Below, one piece after another: positions 24,356 to 33,081 of a DNA stretch of 64,000 nt. This DNA is from DASUPK01 sp963797265 (lineage in GTDB: Bacteria > Actinomycetota > Thermoleophilia > Solirubrobacterales > 70-9): the NCBI GenBank assembly GCA_963797265.1, contig CAWCOY010000003.1, positions 1,168,155 to 1,232,154 of the forward strand, written 5' to 3'. Position numbers and translations under genes: made by a program. Below the pieces are notes generated by a model. It worked only from the letters and a program-made list of their open reading frames with translations, ran no database searches and was not told the DNA's origin. Numbering within the stretch: position 1 is the stretch's first letter; every line of letters starts with the position of its first letter.

Positions 24356-25315
24356 TTGTTCACGAACGGCAACGCGGTCACACGAACCTCGCCCTGGGCC
24401 GCCGTGGTGAAGGGGGCGGCGGCGGCCGGCCTTGCCGCGGCGGTCGCGGTGCCGCTCTTCCGCAGGAAGTTGAAGATCCCAGCGAGCGTCACGGCGACCG
24501 CGATGGCGGCGGGACCGCCATCGCTGGCCGTCGTCGGCAGGCGGACGCGCCTCCGGGACGCCGGGATGTACGCGCTCCAGATGTGGATGTTCACGATGGG
24601 ACACGAGCTGCCGTATGACGACCCGGACGCCGCACGGAGGCGACTGCGGGTCCAATACCCGATCCGCGCCGACAGACTGATCGGCGGGGGCGAGCTCCCC
24701 AACGTCCGGCTCCAGCGGGCCCTCGCGGGGCTCGGCAGGCGAAACGCTCTCGACCGTGCCCTCTCCTGGGTCCATTGGGCCTGGTTCCTCGAGCCGCACG
24801 GCGCGCTCACCTGGATCCTGGCCAGGCACCCCGAGCACTTCCCGCGCTCGGCCAGGCAGATGTCGGCCGTCTTCGACATCGGCTGCGCCGTCTACATGGC
24901 CGCGCCCACGGCGCCGCCCTGGTGGGCCTCAGAGCAGGGGCACACCGACGCCAGGGTCCGGCGGATCATGCAGGAGGTGGGAGAAGAGGAGTGGGGCCGC
25001 GCCTGGCCGGTGCTCTATGACGCGCTCGGTGGCAATCCCTGGGCGGCCATGCCGTCGCTCCACTTCGCCACCTCGCTGATGGCCGCCCTGCTGCTGGCCG
25101 AGACCGGGCCGGCCGAGGGTGTACTCGGATGGGCGTACGCCGGGACGCTGGGCTTCGCGCTGGTCTATCTGGGCGAGCACTACGTGATCGACCTGCTGGT
25201 CGCCGCGGCGATCGTGATCGCGGTGCGGCGGGGCGAGCGTTACGTTGAGCCGGTCGCGCAGGTGATCAGCCGCGGCCTGCAGCGGCTGGAGCGCATCGCA
25301 AATCCCACGCCCTAA
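24356..25315 (+). CDS. PAP2-superfamily membrane phosphatase/transferase
   Basis: The protein has 319 residues from a TTG at 24356; a GTG near 24404 is an alternative. It contains several membrane helices. The PAP2/inositolphosphotransferase motifs NPWAAMPSLHFATSLMAALL and YLGEHYVIDLLVAAAIVIAV hold the catalytic histidines. This arrangement matches Aur1-like lipid phosphotransferases (PAP2_3). It probably acts on a phospholipid or polyprenyl phosphate at the outer face of the membrane. The flippase-like gene follows 45 bases later and may be co-transcribed. The 5' end is next to the EAL debris, so the native promoter may have been altered. Confidence 0.8.
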   Translation: MFTNGNAVTRTSPWAAVVKGAAAAGLAAAVAVPLFRRKLKIPASVTATAMAAGPPSLAVVGRRTRLRDAGMYALQMWMFTMGHELPYDDPDAARRRLRVQYPIRADRLIGGGELPNVRLQRALAGLGRRNALDRALSWVHWAWFLEPHGALTWILARHPEHFPRSARQMSAVFDIGCAVYMAAPTAPPWWASEQGHTDARVRRIMQEVGEEEWGRAWPVLYDALGGNPWAAMPSLHFATSLMAALLLAETGPAEGVLGWAYAGTLGFALVYLGEHYVIDLLVAAAIVIAVRRGERYVEPVAQVISRGLQRLERIANPTP

Positions 25316-25359
25316 CTCGCGGCCCCGCTCCGGGAGCGCCGTTTGCGAACATCCCGGGG

Positions 25360-26514
25360 GTGAGGGAGGAGCGCCCGCAAAGCGCTTCCGAGCAGCACGA
25401 GACAGCCCGCGAGATGGTCGCGGAAGCTGAGCCGAGCTTCTTCACCAATCCGAAGCGGCTGATCCAGACCGCGATCGCGGTCGTCCTGCTGCTGGTCGCG
25501 ATCTATGTCCTGGTGCCGAGGCTCTTCGATCTCCAGGATGCGCTCGACAAGATCGGGGAGGGCGACCCGGTTTGGATCGGCATCGGTGTCGTCTGCTGTA
25601 TCGCCATGTTCGCCGCCTACGTCGCGCTCTTCCGCGGCGTGGTCGGCGAGAGGGTGATCCACCTCGAGTGGAGCGAGAGTTACCAGATCACCATGGCGGG
25701 GCTGGCGGCGACCCGGCTCTTCTCCGCCGGCGGGGCCGGTGGCATCCTGCTCACCTACTGGGCCCTGCGCAAGGCCGGTATGGAGAGGCGGCAATCGGTC
25801 TGCCGCATGATCGCCTTCCTGGTCGTCCTCTACTCGGTCTACCTGGCGGCGCTGGTGATCTTCGGTGTCCTGCTGAGGACGCACGTGCTCTCGGGGGAGG
25901 CGCCTCTCTCGGGGACCATCATCCCCGCGGCGCTCGCGGCGGTGGCGATCGTCATCTGCCTGCTGCTGGCGCTCGTCCCGGATGACATCGAGCGCCGGAT
26001 CGAGCGCCAAACCTCCGGCCGCTTCGGCCGGATCGCCAAGCGGCTTGCGACAGCTCCTGCGACCTTCGCGCAGGGAACGCGCACCGCGATCGCCTTCGTC
26101 CGGCACCCAAGCGCGGGTGCGATGGCGCTCGGCGGTGCGATCGGCTTCTGGGCCGCGAACATCGCGATCCTCTGGGCGAGCTTCCACGCCTTCGACGTTG
26201 CGGTCCCGCTCGGGGTCGTGATCCAGGGCTTCTTCCTGGGGATGCTCGCCAACCTGATCCCGTTCGCGCCTGGTGGCGTGGGAGCGGTCGATGCCGGGAT
26301 GATCGGCGCGTTCGTTCTCTTCGGTGTGCCAAGTGCCGAGGTGTTCGCGGCGGTGCTGACCTACCGCGTGATCGCCTTCTGGCTGCCTATCCCGCCCGGG
26401 ATCATCGCCTTCTTCCAGCTCCGCAACACCGTGAACCGCTGGGAGCAGGAGGGTCGTGAGCAGCCGGAGCGGATCGGGGTGCGCGAGCCCGAGACGGCGG
26501 CGGCTGGTCCGTGA
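25360..26514 (+). CDS. Flippase-like (LPG synthase TM domain) protein
   Basis: The protein has 384 residues from GTG 25360, with about eight membrane helices. Family markers are AAYVALFRGVVG, QITMAGLAATRLFSAGGAGG with ILLTYWALRKAG, and NLIPFAPGGVGAVDAGMIGA. This is the YbhN/AglD-type domain of lysylphosphatidylglycerol synthases and flippases without the synthase part. It probably moves a lipid or lipid-linked sugar across the membrane. With the preceding PAP2 gene it may form a lipid-remodelling pair. Confidence 0.85.
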   Translation: MREERPQSASEQHETAREMVAEAEPSFFTNPKRLIQTAIAVVLLLVAIYVLVPRLFDLQDALDKIGEGDPVWIGIGVVCCIAMFAAYVALFRGVVGERVIHLEWSESYQITMAGLAATRLFSAGGAGGILLTYWALRKAGMERRQSVCRMIAFLVVLYSVYLAALVIFGVLLRTHVLSGEAPLSGTIIPAALAAVAIVICLLLALVPDDIERRIERQTSGRFGRIAKRLATAPATFAQGTRTAIAFVRHPSAGAMALGGAIGFWAANIAILWASFHAFDVAVPLGVVIQGFFLGMLANLIPFAPGGVGAVDAGMIGAFVLFGVPSAEVFAAVLTYRVIAFWLPIPPGIIAFFQLRNTVNRWEQEGREQPERIGVREPETAAAGP

Positions 26515-26600
26515 TGCGAGGGTGCTCCGCATAGGCAAGGGGGCGCCGCCAGGCGTCACCCGTTCCAGGCTTGAGGAGCAGCCGTAACACGCTGGGCGGG

Positions 26601-26616
26601 GGCGGTACTATAAAAA
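26601..26616 (+). promoter_or_regulatory. Possible -10 region for trxB
   Basis: An AT-rich TACTATAAAAA run in otherwise GC-rich sequence lies about 60 bases before trxB. It resembles a housekeeping -10 element. No matching -35 is evident, and I see no SigR-type GGAAT/GTT pair. Confidence 0.3.
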
Positions 26617-26669
26617 GTGAAGTACGAAGCTTCCACCGAAGGTCTGGGTAGGCTCCGAAAGGAGCGGAG

Positions 26670-27689
26670 ATGAACGAGAAGGCGACCGACACAGAGCGCA
26701 TCGAGAACTTGATCATCGTCGGCGGCGGTCCCGCCGGCTACACGGCCGCGCTCTACGCCGCTCGGGCCGAGCTCGAGCCGCTCGTCATCGAGGGCTTCCA
26801 GTGGGGCGGCCAGCTCCAGAACACGACCGACGTGGAGAACTACCCCGGCTACCAGGAGGGCGTGATGGGGCCGCAGATGATGAACGATTTCCGCGCCCAG
26901 GCCGAGCGTTTCGGCACCCGATACATCACCGATGACGCGACCGAGCTCGAGCTCAGCGACGGCGGGATCCAGACCGTCAAGGTGGGCAAGGACACCTACA
27001 GGGCCAAGGCCGTGATCCTCTCGATGGGCGCCGAGCCGAAGCGCCTCGGCATCCCCGGCGAGATCGAGCTCGGCGGCCGCGGCGTTTCCACCTGCGGCGT
27101 CTGCGACGGCGCCTTCTTCAAGGGCGAGGACGTGGTCGTGATCGGCGGCGGCGACTCGGCGATGGAGGACTCGATCTTCGTCTCCAAGTTCGCCAAGGAC
27201 CTGACCATCATCCATCGCCGCGACGAGTTCCGCGCTTCGAAGATCATGCAGGAGCGGGCTCGCAATAAGGAGAACATCAACTTCCTCACCCCGTACGTCC
27301 CGGTCGAGTTCATCGCCGGCGACGACGGCAAGATCGCCAGGGTTCGCGTCCAGCATGCCGAGACCGGCGAGGAGAAGGAGATCGAGGCCGGCGGGGCGTT
27401 CGTCGCGATCGGTCACCGCCCGCGCTCCGAACTGGTCCAGGACCAGGTCGATCTCGACGGTGAGGGCTATGTGGTGGTCGGTGAGCCGTCGACCAAGACG
27501 AAGCTCGCCGGTGTCTTCGCGGTCGGCGACCTGGTCGACCACACCTACCGCCAGGCCGTCACCGCGGCCGGCAGCGGCACCAAGGGCGCCCTCGACGCGG
27601 AGTGGTACCTCCGCGACATCCCGCCGGACCCCGAGGAGCACTGGGGCACCAACACCGGCGCGATCATCGAGGCCGTCGAGGCTTCCTAG
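26670..27689 (+). CDS. trxB: Thioredoxin-disulfide reductase
   Basis: The protein has 339 residues with ATG after GGAGCGGAG. FAD-binding GGGPAGYTAALYAARA, redox-active CGVC in GVSTCGVCDGAFF, NADPH-binding GGGDSAMEDSIF with HRRDEFRAS, and the C-terminal FAD motif GVFAVGDLVDHTYRQAVTAA are all present. It reduces thioredoxin with NADPH in the cytoplasm. No thioredoxin gene is adjacent. The C-terminus is about 15 residues longer than the E. coli enzyme. Confidence 0.96.
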   Translation: MNEKATDTERIENLIIVGGGPAGYTAALYAARAELEPLVIEGFQWGGQLQNTTDVENYPGYQEGVMGPQMMNDFRAQAERFGTRYITDDATELELSDGGIQTVKVGKDTYRAKAVILSMGAEPKRLGIPGEIELGGRGVSTCGVCDGAFFKGEDVVVIGGGDSAMEDSIFVSKFAKDLTIIHRRDEFRASKIMQERARNKENINFLTPYVPVEFIAGDDGKIARVRVQHAETGEEKEIEAGGAFVAIGHRPRSELVQDQVDLDGEGYVVVGEPSTKTKLAGVFAVGDLVDHTYRQAVTAAGSGTKGALDAEWYLRDIPPDPEEHWGTNTGAIIEAVEAS

Positions 27690-27742
27690 CGGCCAACCCG
27701 CCCACCGGGTTCGCCGGGCCGCGACCTTGGGCACTGGCGCCA

Positions 27743-27775
27743 GAAGCGCCGCTTTGAATGGGAAGCGGCGCTTTC
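27743..27775. repeat. Dispersed repeat, copy 5
   Basis: AGAAGCGCCGCTTTGAATGG followed by GAAGCGGCGCTTTCG is a palindromic member of the CTTTGCATGGAAAG family, with central GAATGGG in place of GCATGGA. It lies just after trxB and can fold into a long hairpin, so it may also serve as a terminator. Confidence 0.55.
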
Positions 27776-27794
27776 GTGGCACTCTTCAACTGCA

Positions 27795-28262
27795 GTGGAT
27801 GCGAACGGGCAATTCCGGTGGGTTGCCAACCGGCGATTCAACGATCTGCTCGCTGCCCGTCCAGCTGAGCACCCCTTACCTGAGTCGGTTAGCGCGATCG
27901 TGACGTCGGGATTTGTGGAGTCGAACGGATGCTTGTACCTGCAGGCACTTCAGGATCAGGACGTGGATCACGACAGGGCAGACGATCGCACTGGGCTGGA
28001 AGCCCTCGTTAACCACTTCCACATCGATGGCGACTCCGAGACGCAGAGCGACTTCTGGACTGCAGTTACCGCGGCCGAACATCTCGCCGAAGCGCTTTGG
28101 AGCGAGCCCGAGGCCGGTCCGACGCGGGTCATTGTCAGTCGCGACGAGGATGGATACGTGAACTCGACGGTCAGATTCGTTCGGCGCAGGCCGGGCGAAG
28201 CTTGGCTCTCCGACGACCTGGTCGGCTACGCGGAGCCGGTCGGTTATCTCGACGTGAGTTAG
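27795..28262 (+). CDS. Hypothetical protein, 155 aa
   Basis: The translation from GTG 27795 is acidic, with VNHFHIDGDSETQSDFWTAV, AAEHLAEALW and a strand-rich C-terminus (RVIVSRDEDGYVNSTVRFV). Codon usage is less GC-biased than in the neighbours. I recognise no family. No ribosome binding site is clear and the gene begins right after a dispersed repeat, so recent acquisition is possible. Confidence 0.5.
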   Translation: MDANGQFRWVANRRFNDLLAARPAEHPLPESVSAIVTSGFVESNGCLYLQALQDQDVDHDRADDRTGLEALVNHFHIDGDSETQSDFWTAVTAAEHLAEALWSEPEAGPTRVIVSRDEDGYVNSTVRFVRRRPGEAWLSDDLVGYAEPVGYLDVS

Positions 28263-28380
28263 CCCGTCGCCGGTCACATCGACGGCTGCTTCGGACGAGC
28301 AACGGCTGTTTGTCGCCTTGGTTCCGGACGTCCGGAACTGACGCGCCAAACAGGATCGAGTTCCTGCGTGGCCCGAGCTT

Positions 28381-30609
28381 CTAGCCGCCGAACGCCCGGC
28401 AGGGCTCGCCCCGCAGCGCCGGGCAGGCGGGAAGCGGCGTCGGCGCCGTGACTCCGCGCACGCGCGGGAGGATGAGGCGCGACGGGTGCTTGTGAGAGAG
28501 CGCGATGCTCACCCGGGCGTTGTGCTGGGGCACGGTCTCGGCGAACGCCCAGACGGGCTGGTCGCCGACCGGTGCGCTCACCGTGACCCGGATGCGCGAA
28601 CCGGCCCGGTACATGTGCCCCTGGTAGTAGAGCGGGATGATCAGCTTCGAGAGGAGGCCCTTCGGCAACTTGCCGGCGTCCTCTTTGCGAAGGCTGAGGA
28701 CCGGTTCGAGAAGCGTGCTCTTCCGCGCGTCGAGCTTGCGCATGCTGGCGCGCAGGTAGCCGCTCTGCACGTAGGTCTCCTGCCCGTCGGACCGCACCTC
28801 CGAGACGGTCACTTGAAGATCGACGTCGGGGACCGAGGCCCGAACCCAGGCGTGCACCGCCCCCGCCCCGATCATCGCGGTGTCGCTCCCGAGCGGGGGG
28901 GTGACGAACGAGGCCGCGGTCCCAGCGGGCGGCTGGCGCCAGTCGAAGCTCGGGTGCGTCGTCCAGAGATCGCCTCCGCCGGTGTTGGTGCCGGCGAAGT
29001 CGGTCGCGGGGCGCGCCGCCTTGTCCCAGGTGAAGCTTGCGCTGCCGCCCTTCCTCCCCTTCTTGGCCGGTTTTGGCGTCATCAGGCCGTTCGGCCTGAA
29101 GAACCAGGATTGCGGCCTGGTGCCGGGTATCGGGAAGCGGTTGAAGGAACGCTCGAAGCCCGGATATGGAGTGCCCGGCGCGCCGCCGGCGCCGTTGTCG
29201 AACAGGACTCGGATGGACGGCTGGCTCTGGAACAGGCTCAGCGCCGCCTCATAGCTGGGCTGGCTCTGGATCGGATCGGGCGGCAGCGTCACGCCGTCCA
29301 CGCCCATCACCGTTTGGTAGACCGTCGGCGCGGCCGCGGCCGCCAGGGGTGGCAGCTGGGGTCTTCGGCCGGCGACGTAGAGCTCGAGGAAGTCGAACCA
29401 GCGGTTGAAGGTCTCGGGATCGAGCGAGTCGATGTGCAACCCGTTCGTGAACGTGAACCACTTTCGCTTCGTCCCGGTGAAGCGGTCGGCGAGGTTCGCG
29501 CAATGGCCGCCGGTCTGCTCGTCCTCCCATTGACATGCCATGAAGGTCGGGACCCTGATTTTGCTCACGAAGGCCGCGGGGGAGAGCGGGTTCGCGACCT
29601 TCGGCCGGTAGAAGCGGTTGTTGTGGACCTTCGCGATCAGGTCCGCGGCGGCGGTGTGGAGCGTCTGGTTCGCCTTGCAGATCGCATCGCCGTCCTGGAT
29701 GCGCTTGTAGGCCCAACCCTGTCCCTCCGTCGGCGAGGCGGGCTTCGAGTCGTCGACGCGGTCCTCGGCCCACTGCAACGCGAATCCGGTGTTGAGGAAC
29801 CCGCCGGGATAGAGCGTGGTCGCGGTGTTGTCGATCACCGACAGCGGCGTGATCGCGGCCAAGTGGGGTGGGGCGGTGGCGCCGACGAAGAGCTGGCTGA
29901 TGCCGCCGTATGAGACCCCTGCCATCCCGACCCGGTTCCCGAGGACCCAGGACTGGCGGGCGACCGTCTCGACGATGTCGTATCCGTCGAGTCCCTGCAG
30001 AGGCTCGAAGTAGTCGAAGGCGCCGCCGGAGCAGCCGGTGCCCCGCATGTTCACGTCGACGACCGCGTAGCCGAGCAGGTTGAGGAGCTGGCTGATCCCG
30101 CTCTCCGCGCCGTCGGGGTTGGCGTAGCCATAGCCCGCGTACTCGACCAGCGTGGGGTAGGGGCCGTCCTCGGCGGGCCCCGGCAGTCGCACGTCGAGGG
30201 CGAGGCTGGTTCCGTCGCGGGTGTAGGCGTAGCCGTAGCCGCCCGCTGGAAGGGTCTGGTTGTAGATCGAGGTGTTCTTGGGCGGCCGGTCCGACATCAC
30301 CGCTATCCGCCTCGAGAGGGAACCGCCGCCGGCGCGGACGCGGTAGCCCTTGCCGCTCGCGATCCTGCGGAAGACGACGCCCCCGAGGGTCCCGACGGGC
30401 TTCTTCGAGACGACCTTGCCCTTGTGCACCAGCCGCAGGCTCGTGCCCGGCTGCGCGCCGGTCACGTAGACCTGGTTGACGCTGCCGTGGACGGCGAGGC
30501 CGTTCGCCGCGGAGGCGCCGGCCGGCGAGATCGCGGCAACGAGCAGAGCGATCGGCAACACCAGTGCGATCGCCCGCTTCAGGATCCTCTCTCTCCCCGC
30601 GCAACCCAT
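28381..30609 (-). CDS. Secreted CocE/NonD-family (S15) hydrolase
   Basis: The protein has 742 residues; ATG 30609 is chosen because AAGGAAAGG precedes it and a signal peptide follows (RAIALVLPIALLVAAISPAG, then ASA). After an Ig-like N-terminal segment comes the alpha/beta hydrolase core with the nucleophile elbow GVSYGG, the oxyanion region VDVNMRGTGCSGG and a C-terminal jelly-roll domain as in X-Pro dipeptidyl peptidase and cocaine esterase. It is likely an extracellular esterase or peptidase. The open frame continues far upstream to 32007, but that part is antisense to the P450 and is not coding. Confidence 0.88.
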   Translation of the reverse strand: MGCAGRERILKRAIALVLPIALLVAAISPAGASAANGLAVHGSVNQVYVTGAQPGTSLRLVHKGKVVSKKPVGTLGGVVFRRIASGKGYRVRAGGGSLSRRIAVMSDRPPKNTSIYNQTLPAGGYGYAYTRDGTSLALDVRLPGPAEDGPYPTLVEYAGYGYANPDGAESGISQLLNLLGYAVVDVNMRGTGCSGGAFDYFEPLQGLDGYDIVETVARQSWVLGNRVGMAGVSYGGISQLFVGATAPPHLAAITPLSVIDNTATTLYPGGFLNTGFALQWAEDRVDDSKPASPTEGQGWAYKRIQDGDAICKANQTLHTAAADLIAKVHNNRFYRPKVANPLSPAAFVSKIRVPTFMACQWEDEQTGGHCANLADRFTGTKRKWFTFTNGLHIDSLDPETFNRWFDFLELYVAGRRPQLPPLAAAAAPTVYQTVMGVDGVTLPPDPIQSQPSYEAALSLFQSQPSIRVLFDNGAGGAPGTPYPGFERSFNRFPIPGTRPQSWFFRPNGLMTPKPAKKGRKGGSASFTWDKAARPATDFAGTNTGGGDLWTTHPSFDWRQPPAGTAASFVTPPLGSDTAMIGAGAVHAWVRASVPDVDLQVTVSEVRSDGQETYVQSGYLRASMRKLDARKSTLLEPVLSLRKEDAGKLPKGLLSKLIIPLYYQGHMYRAGSRIRVTVSAPVGDQPVWAFAETVPQHNARVSIALSHKHPSRLILPRVRGVTAPTPLPACPALRGEPCRAFGG

Positions 30610-30691
30610 CCCGCCGCCTTTCCTTGGCCTGCACTCCTCGCGGTTGGCGGAAGCATATTGGGAGCGGACCCCGTCAGCGTTGTGACTTGAC

Positions 30692-30727
30692 ATACCGGTC
30701 GGTATGTGATCGGATACCGGCGGGTAT
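30692..30727 (+). promoter_or_regulatory. Tandem TetR-type operators over P450 promoter
   Basis: ATACCGGTCGGTAT (30692-30705) is a perfect inverted repeat, and ATACCGGCGGGTAT (30714-30727) repeats it with one mismatch, 22 bases further on (two helical turns). A TTGACA -35-like hexamer (30687-30692) overlaps the first site. They lie just before the P450 start. The TetR-family gene at 32392 is the obvious candidate regulator. Confidence 0.7.
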
Positions 30728-30732
30728 GTGAG

Positions 30733-32073
30733 ATGGAGATCGCAACCGCGGACATGTTGAGCGCTGAGACCGCAGCGACACCGGCGCTTCCACCGGGCCC
30801 GGATTGGTCGCTCCCTCGATCGACGCGGCGCTGGTGGATGCAGCCTCTTCAGACGCTCGAGTACTGCCAGGCGCGCTACGGCGACATGTTCACCTACCGA
30901 CTGCCCTACGAGGGCAGATGGGTGTTCGTCTCCGATCCGGAGGCGATCAAGCAGGTCTTCACCGGGGATCCTCGACTGCTGCACGCGGGAGAGGCCAACA
31001 TCGTCCTGCTGCCCGTCCTTGGTGAGCACTCGGTGCTGCTGCTCGACGAGCCGGCCCACATGAAGGAGCGCAAGCTGATGCTGCCGCCCTTCCACGGCAA
31101 GCGTATGACGGCCTACGGAGAGGTGATGGCGCAGGTGGCCACCGAAGAGATCGATCGCTGGCCCGCCGACCGCCCGGTGCGAATGCGCCCCCGCATGCAG
31201 GCGATGACCCTCGAGATCATCCTCCGGGCCGTCTTCGGTGTGGATGAGGGGGAGGGGCTCAACCGCTTGCGTGACCAGCTCCGCCGCACACTCAATCTGC
31301 TCTCCCATCCGCGGCGGGCCATCTTCATGGTCATGCTCGGCCCGGAGCGGCTGCGGCGCTTCCCGCCCTTCCGGCGGCAGCTCGAGCGGGTCGATCGCCT
31401 CCTGTATGAGGAGATCTCGTCGCGGCGCGGGGCGGTGGACCTCGCCGAGCGAGACGACATCCTCTCGCTGCTGCTCCAGGCCCGTCACGAGGACGGCCAG
31501 CCGATGAGCGATCGCGAGTTGCGAGACGAGCTGATGACCTTGCTGGTCGCAGGTCACGAGACCACTGCCACCGGCCTCTCCTGGGCGATCGAGCTGCTGG
31601 CCCGACATCCTGAGGAGCTCGACCGGCTGACTTCGGATGTCGAGGGCGGCGACGGCAGCTATGTCGACGCCGTCATCAAGGAGACGCTGAGGCTGCGGCC
31701 CGTGATCGCTTTGGTGCTTCGCAAGCTGGTGGAACCGATGGAGATCGGCGGGCGGCTGCTGCCGGCCGGCGTCTCGGTCGCTCCGTCGATCTACCTCGTC
31801 CACCGACGGCCCGACATATACCCGGAGCCGAATCGCTTCCGGCCCGAGCGCTTCATCGAGCAGCCCCCAGGCACCTACACCTGGATCCCCTTCGGCGGCG
31901 GCGTCCGCCGCTGCCTCGGCGGGGCGTTCGCCGAGTTCGAGATGTCGGTGGTTCTGCGGGAGCTGGTGGCCCGGCGCAAGCTCCTGCCCGTCGGCGAGCC
32001 CGAGCACTCTGTGAGGAGCACGATCACCAACGTCCCCAACCGTGGCGCCGAGGTGATGGCGGTGCCGCGGTGA
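30733..32073 (+). CDS. Cytochrome P450
   Basis: The protein has 446 residues from ATG 30733, placed after the operator pair; GTG 30706 lies inside the operator and is unlikely. P450 hallmarks are the I-helix AGHETTATGLSW, the K-helix KETLRLRP and heme loop FGGGVRRCLGGAFAEFE with the Cys ligand. Sequence style (LDEPAHMKERKLMLPPFHGK) is that of CYP110/CYP197-like bacterial enzymes for lipophilic substrates. No ferredoxin partner is adjacent. Its stop overlaps a degraded cyclase gene, and a TetR gene ends the apparent operon, giving autoregulated expression. Confidence 0.93.
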   Translation: MEIATADMLSAETAATPALPPGPDWSLPRSTRRWWMQPLQTLEYCQARYGDMFTYRLPYEGRWVFVSDPEAIKQVFTGDPRLLHAGEANIVLLPVLGEHSVLLLDEPAHMKERKLMLPPFHGKRMTAYGEVMAQVATEEIDRWPADRPVRMRPRMQAMTLEIILRAVFGVDEGEGLNRLRDQLRRTLNLLSHPRRAIFMVMLGPERLRRFPPFRRQLERVDRLLYEEISSRRGAVDLAERDDILSLLLQARHEDGQPMSDRELRDELMTLLVAGHETTATGLSWAIELLARHPEELDRLTSDVEGGDGSYVDAVIKETLRLRPVIALVLRKLVEPMEIGGRLLPAGVSVAPSIYLVHRRPDIYPEPNRFRPERFIEQPPGTYTWIPFGGGVRRCLGGAFAEFEMSVVLRELVARRKLLPVGEPEHSVRSTITNVPNRGAEVMAVPR

Positions 32074-32395
32074 GTGCGGTCGACCACACGTTCCTGTTCT
32101 GCGACTTGGTCGGCTTCACCGCGCCGCGATCCGCATGGCCCTGAGGCTTGTGGACGAGGTCGATTCGGACCCGGAGCTGCCGCCGGTACGGGTGGGCGTC
32201 CACAGCGGCTCGGCCGTCGCCCACGATGGGGATTGGTACGGCCGCGCCGTCAACGTCGCCTCGCGCCTCTGCTCGGCGGCGGCGAGGGCCGCCGAGCTCA
32301 ACCGGCGGCCGACCGGCTTGGTGCGGTTCAGGCTGGACCACTGCCCGCTGGGCATCAGACGCGGCACGCGCACCGCGAGACGGGTGGCGACATGA
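32070..32395 (+). pseudogene. Degraded class III adenylate/guanylate cyclase
   Basis: GTG 32070 overlaps the P450 stop and encodes SAVDHTFLFCDLVGFTA, the exact start of a class III cyclase domain with its metal-binding Asp. Then the sequence jumps to AIRMALRLVDEVDSDPELPP in another frame, followed by VRVGVHSGSAV and YGRAVNVASRL, the last part of the same domain. About 50 central codons are missing, and a second shortening precedes the C-terminal RRPTGLVRFRLDH. The final TGA overlaps the TetR start. It was originally the middle gene of a translationally coupled operon and is now broken. Confidence 0.75.
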
Positions 32396-33060
32396 GCCCC
32401 GCGCTGACCCGCAAGGAGAAGCAGGCTAAGACTCGCTCGGCGCTCCTGCGGTCCGCCGCCAAGCTGATCTGCCGGAAGGGGATCGGCGAGGCCTCGGTCG
32501 AGGACATCTCGACGGACGCCGGCTACACCAAGGGCGCGTTCTACGCCAACTTCAGGAGCAAGGAGGAGATGTTCCTGGTGATGCTCGACGAGGCCTATGC
32601 CGGGGAGCTCGAGCGGCTCGAGGCTCATCTCCCCGGCGAGGGAGCGCCTGCTGAGGAGGTCCGCGAGTCCGCCGAGGATTTCATCGCCTTCGTGCGATCT
32701 GATCCCGATTGGCCACGGCTCTACTTCGAGTTCGTCGTCTACGCGGCCCGCAATCCCGACTTCCGAGAGGAGCTCGCAACCCGCAACCAGGCGATGCGCG
32801 AGCGGATCGCCGAGGTGATCCGCAACTGGTCCGCCGACTTTCCGGGCCGGCCGCCTTTCCCATTCGAGGACATCGCGATGATGATCTTCTGTATGGCCGA
32901 CGGCTTCCTGATCCAGCAGCTGGTCGAGCCGGAGACCGACACGAAGCTCTACGGGACGATGAACGCGACGCTGTTCAAGGGGATCGCGGCTTCGGCGCTC
33001 GGACTCGACCTCGAGGCTCTGGGCGACGAGGTTTCGGCTTCCGCCTCACAGACGCGGTAG
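32392..33060 (+). CDS. TetR-family regulator, probable P450 repressor
   Basis: The protein has 222 residues from ATG 32392. The N-terminal HTH (TRSALLRSAAKLICRKGIGE, then VEDISTDAGYTKGAFYANFR) is standard TetR/AcrR. The ligand domain has VRSDPDWPRLYFEFVVYAAR and MMIFCMADGFLIQQLVEPE. It is coupled to the end of the degraded cyclase and lies downstream of the P450. It probably binds the tandem ATACCG inverted repeats upstream of the P450, responding to a lipophilic ligand. Confidence 0.9.
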   Translation: MSPALTRKEKQAKTRSALLRSAAKLICRKGIGEASVEDISTDAGYTKGAFYANFRSKEEMFLVMLDEAYAGELERLEAHLPGEGAPAEEVRESAEDFIAFVRSDPDWPRLYFEFVVYAARNPDFREELATRNQAMRERIAEVIRNWSADFPGRPPFPFEDIAMMIFCMADGFLIQQLVEPETDTKLYGTMNATLFKGIAASALGLDLEALGDEVSASASQTR

Positions 33061-33081
33061 GCCCGTCGTTACCTTGAATGC

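Noticed and set aside
30610..32007. N-terminal extension of the CocE-type hydrolase
   Set aside because: It is antisense to the P450. A signal peptide and ribosome binding site place the start at 30609.
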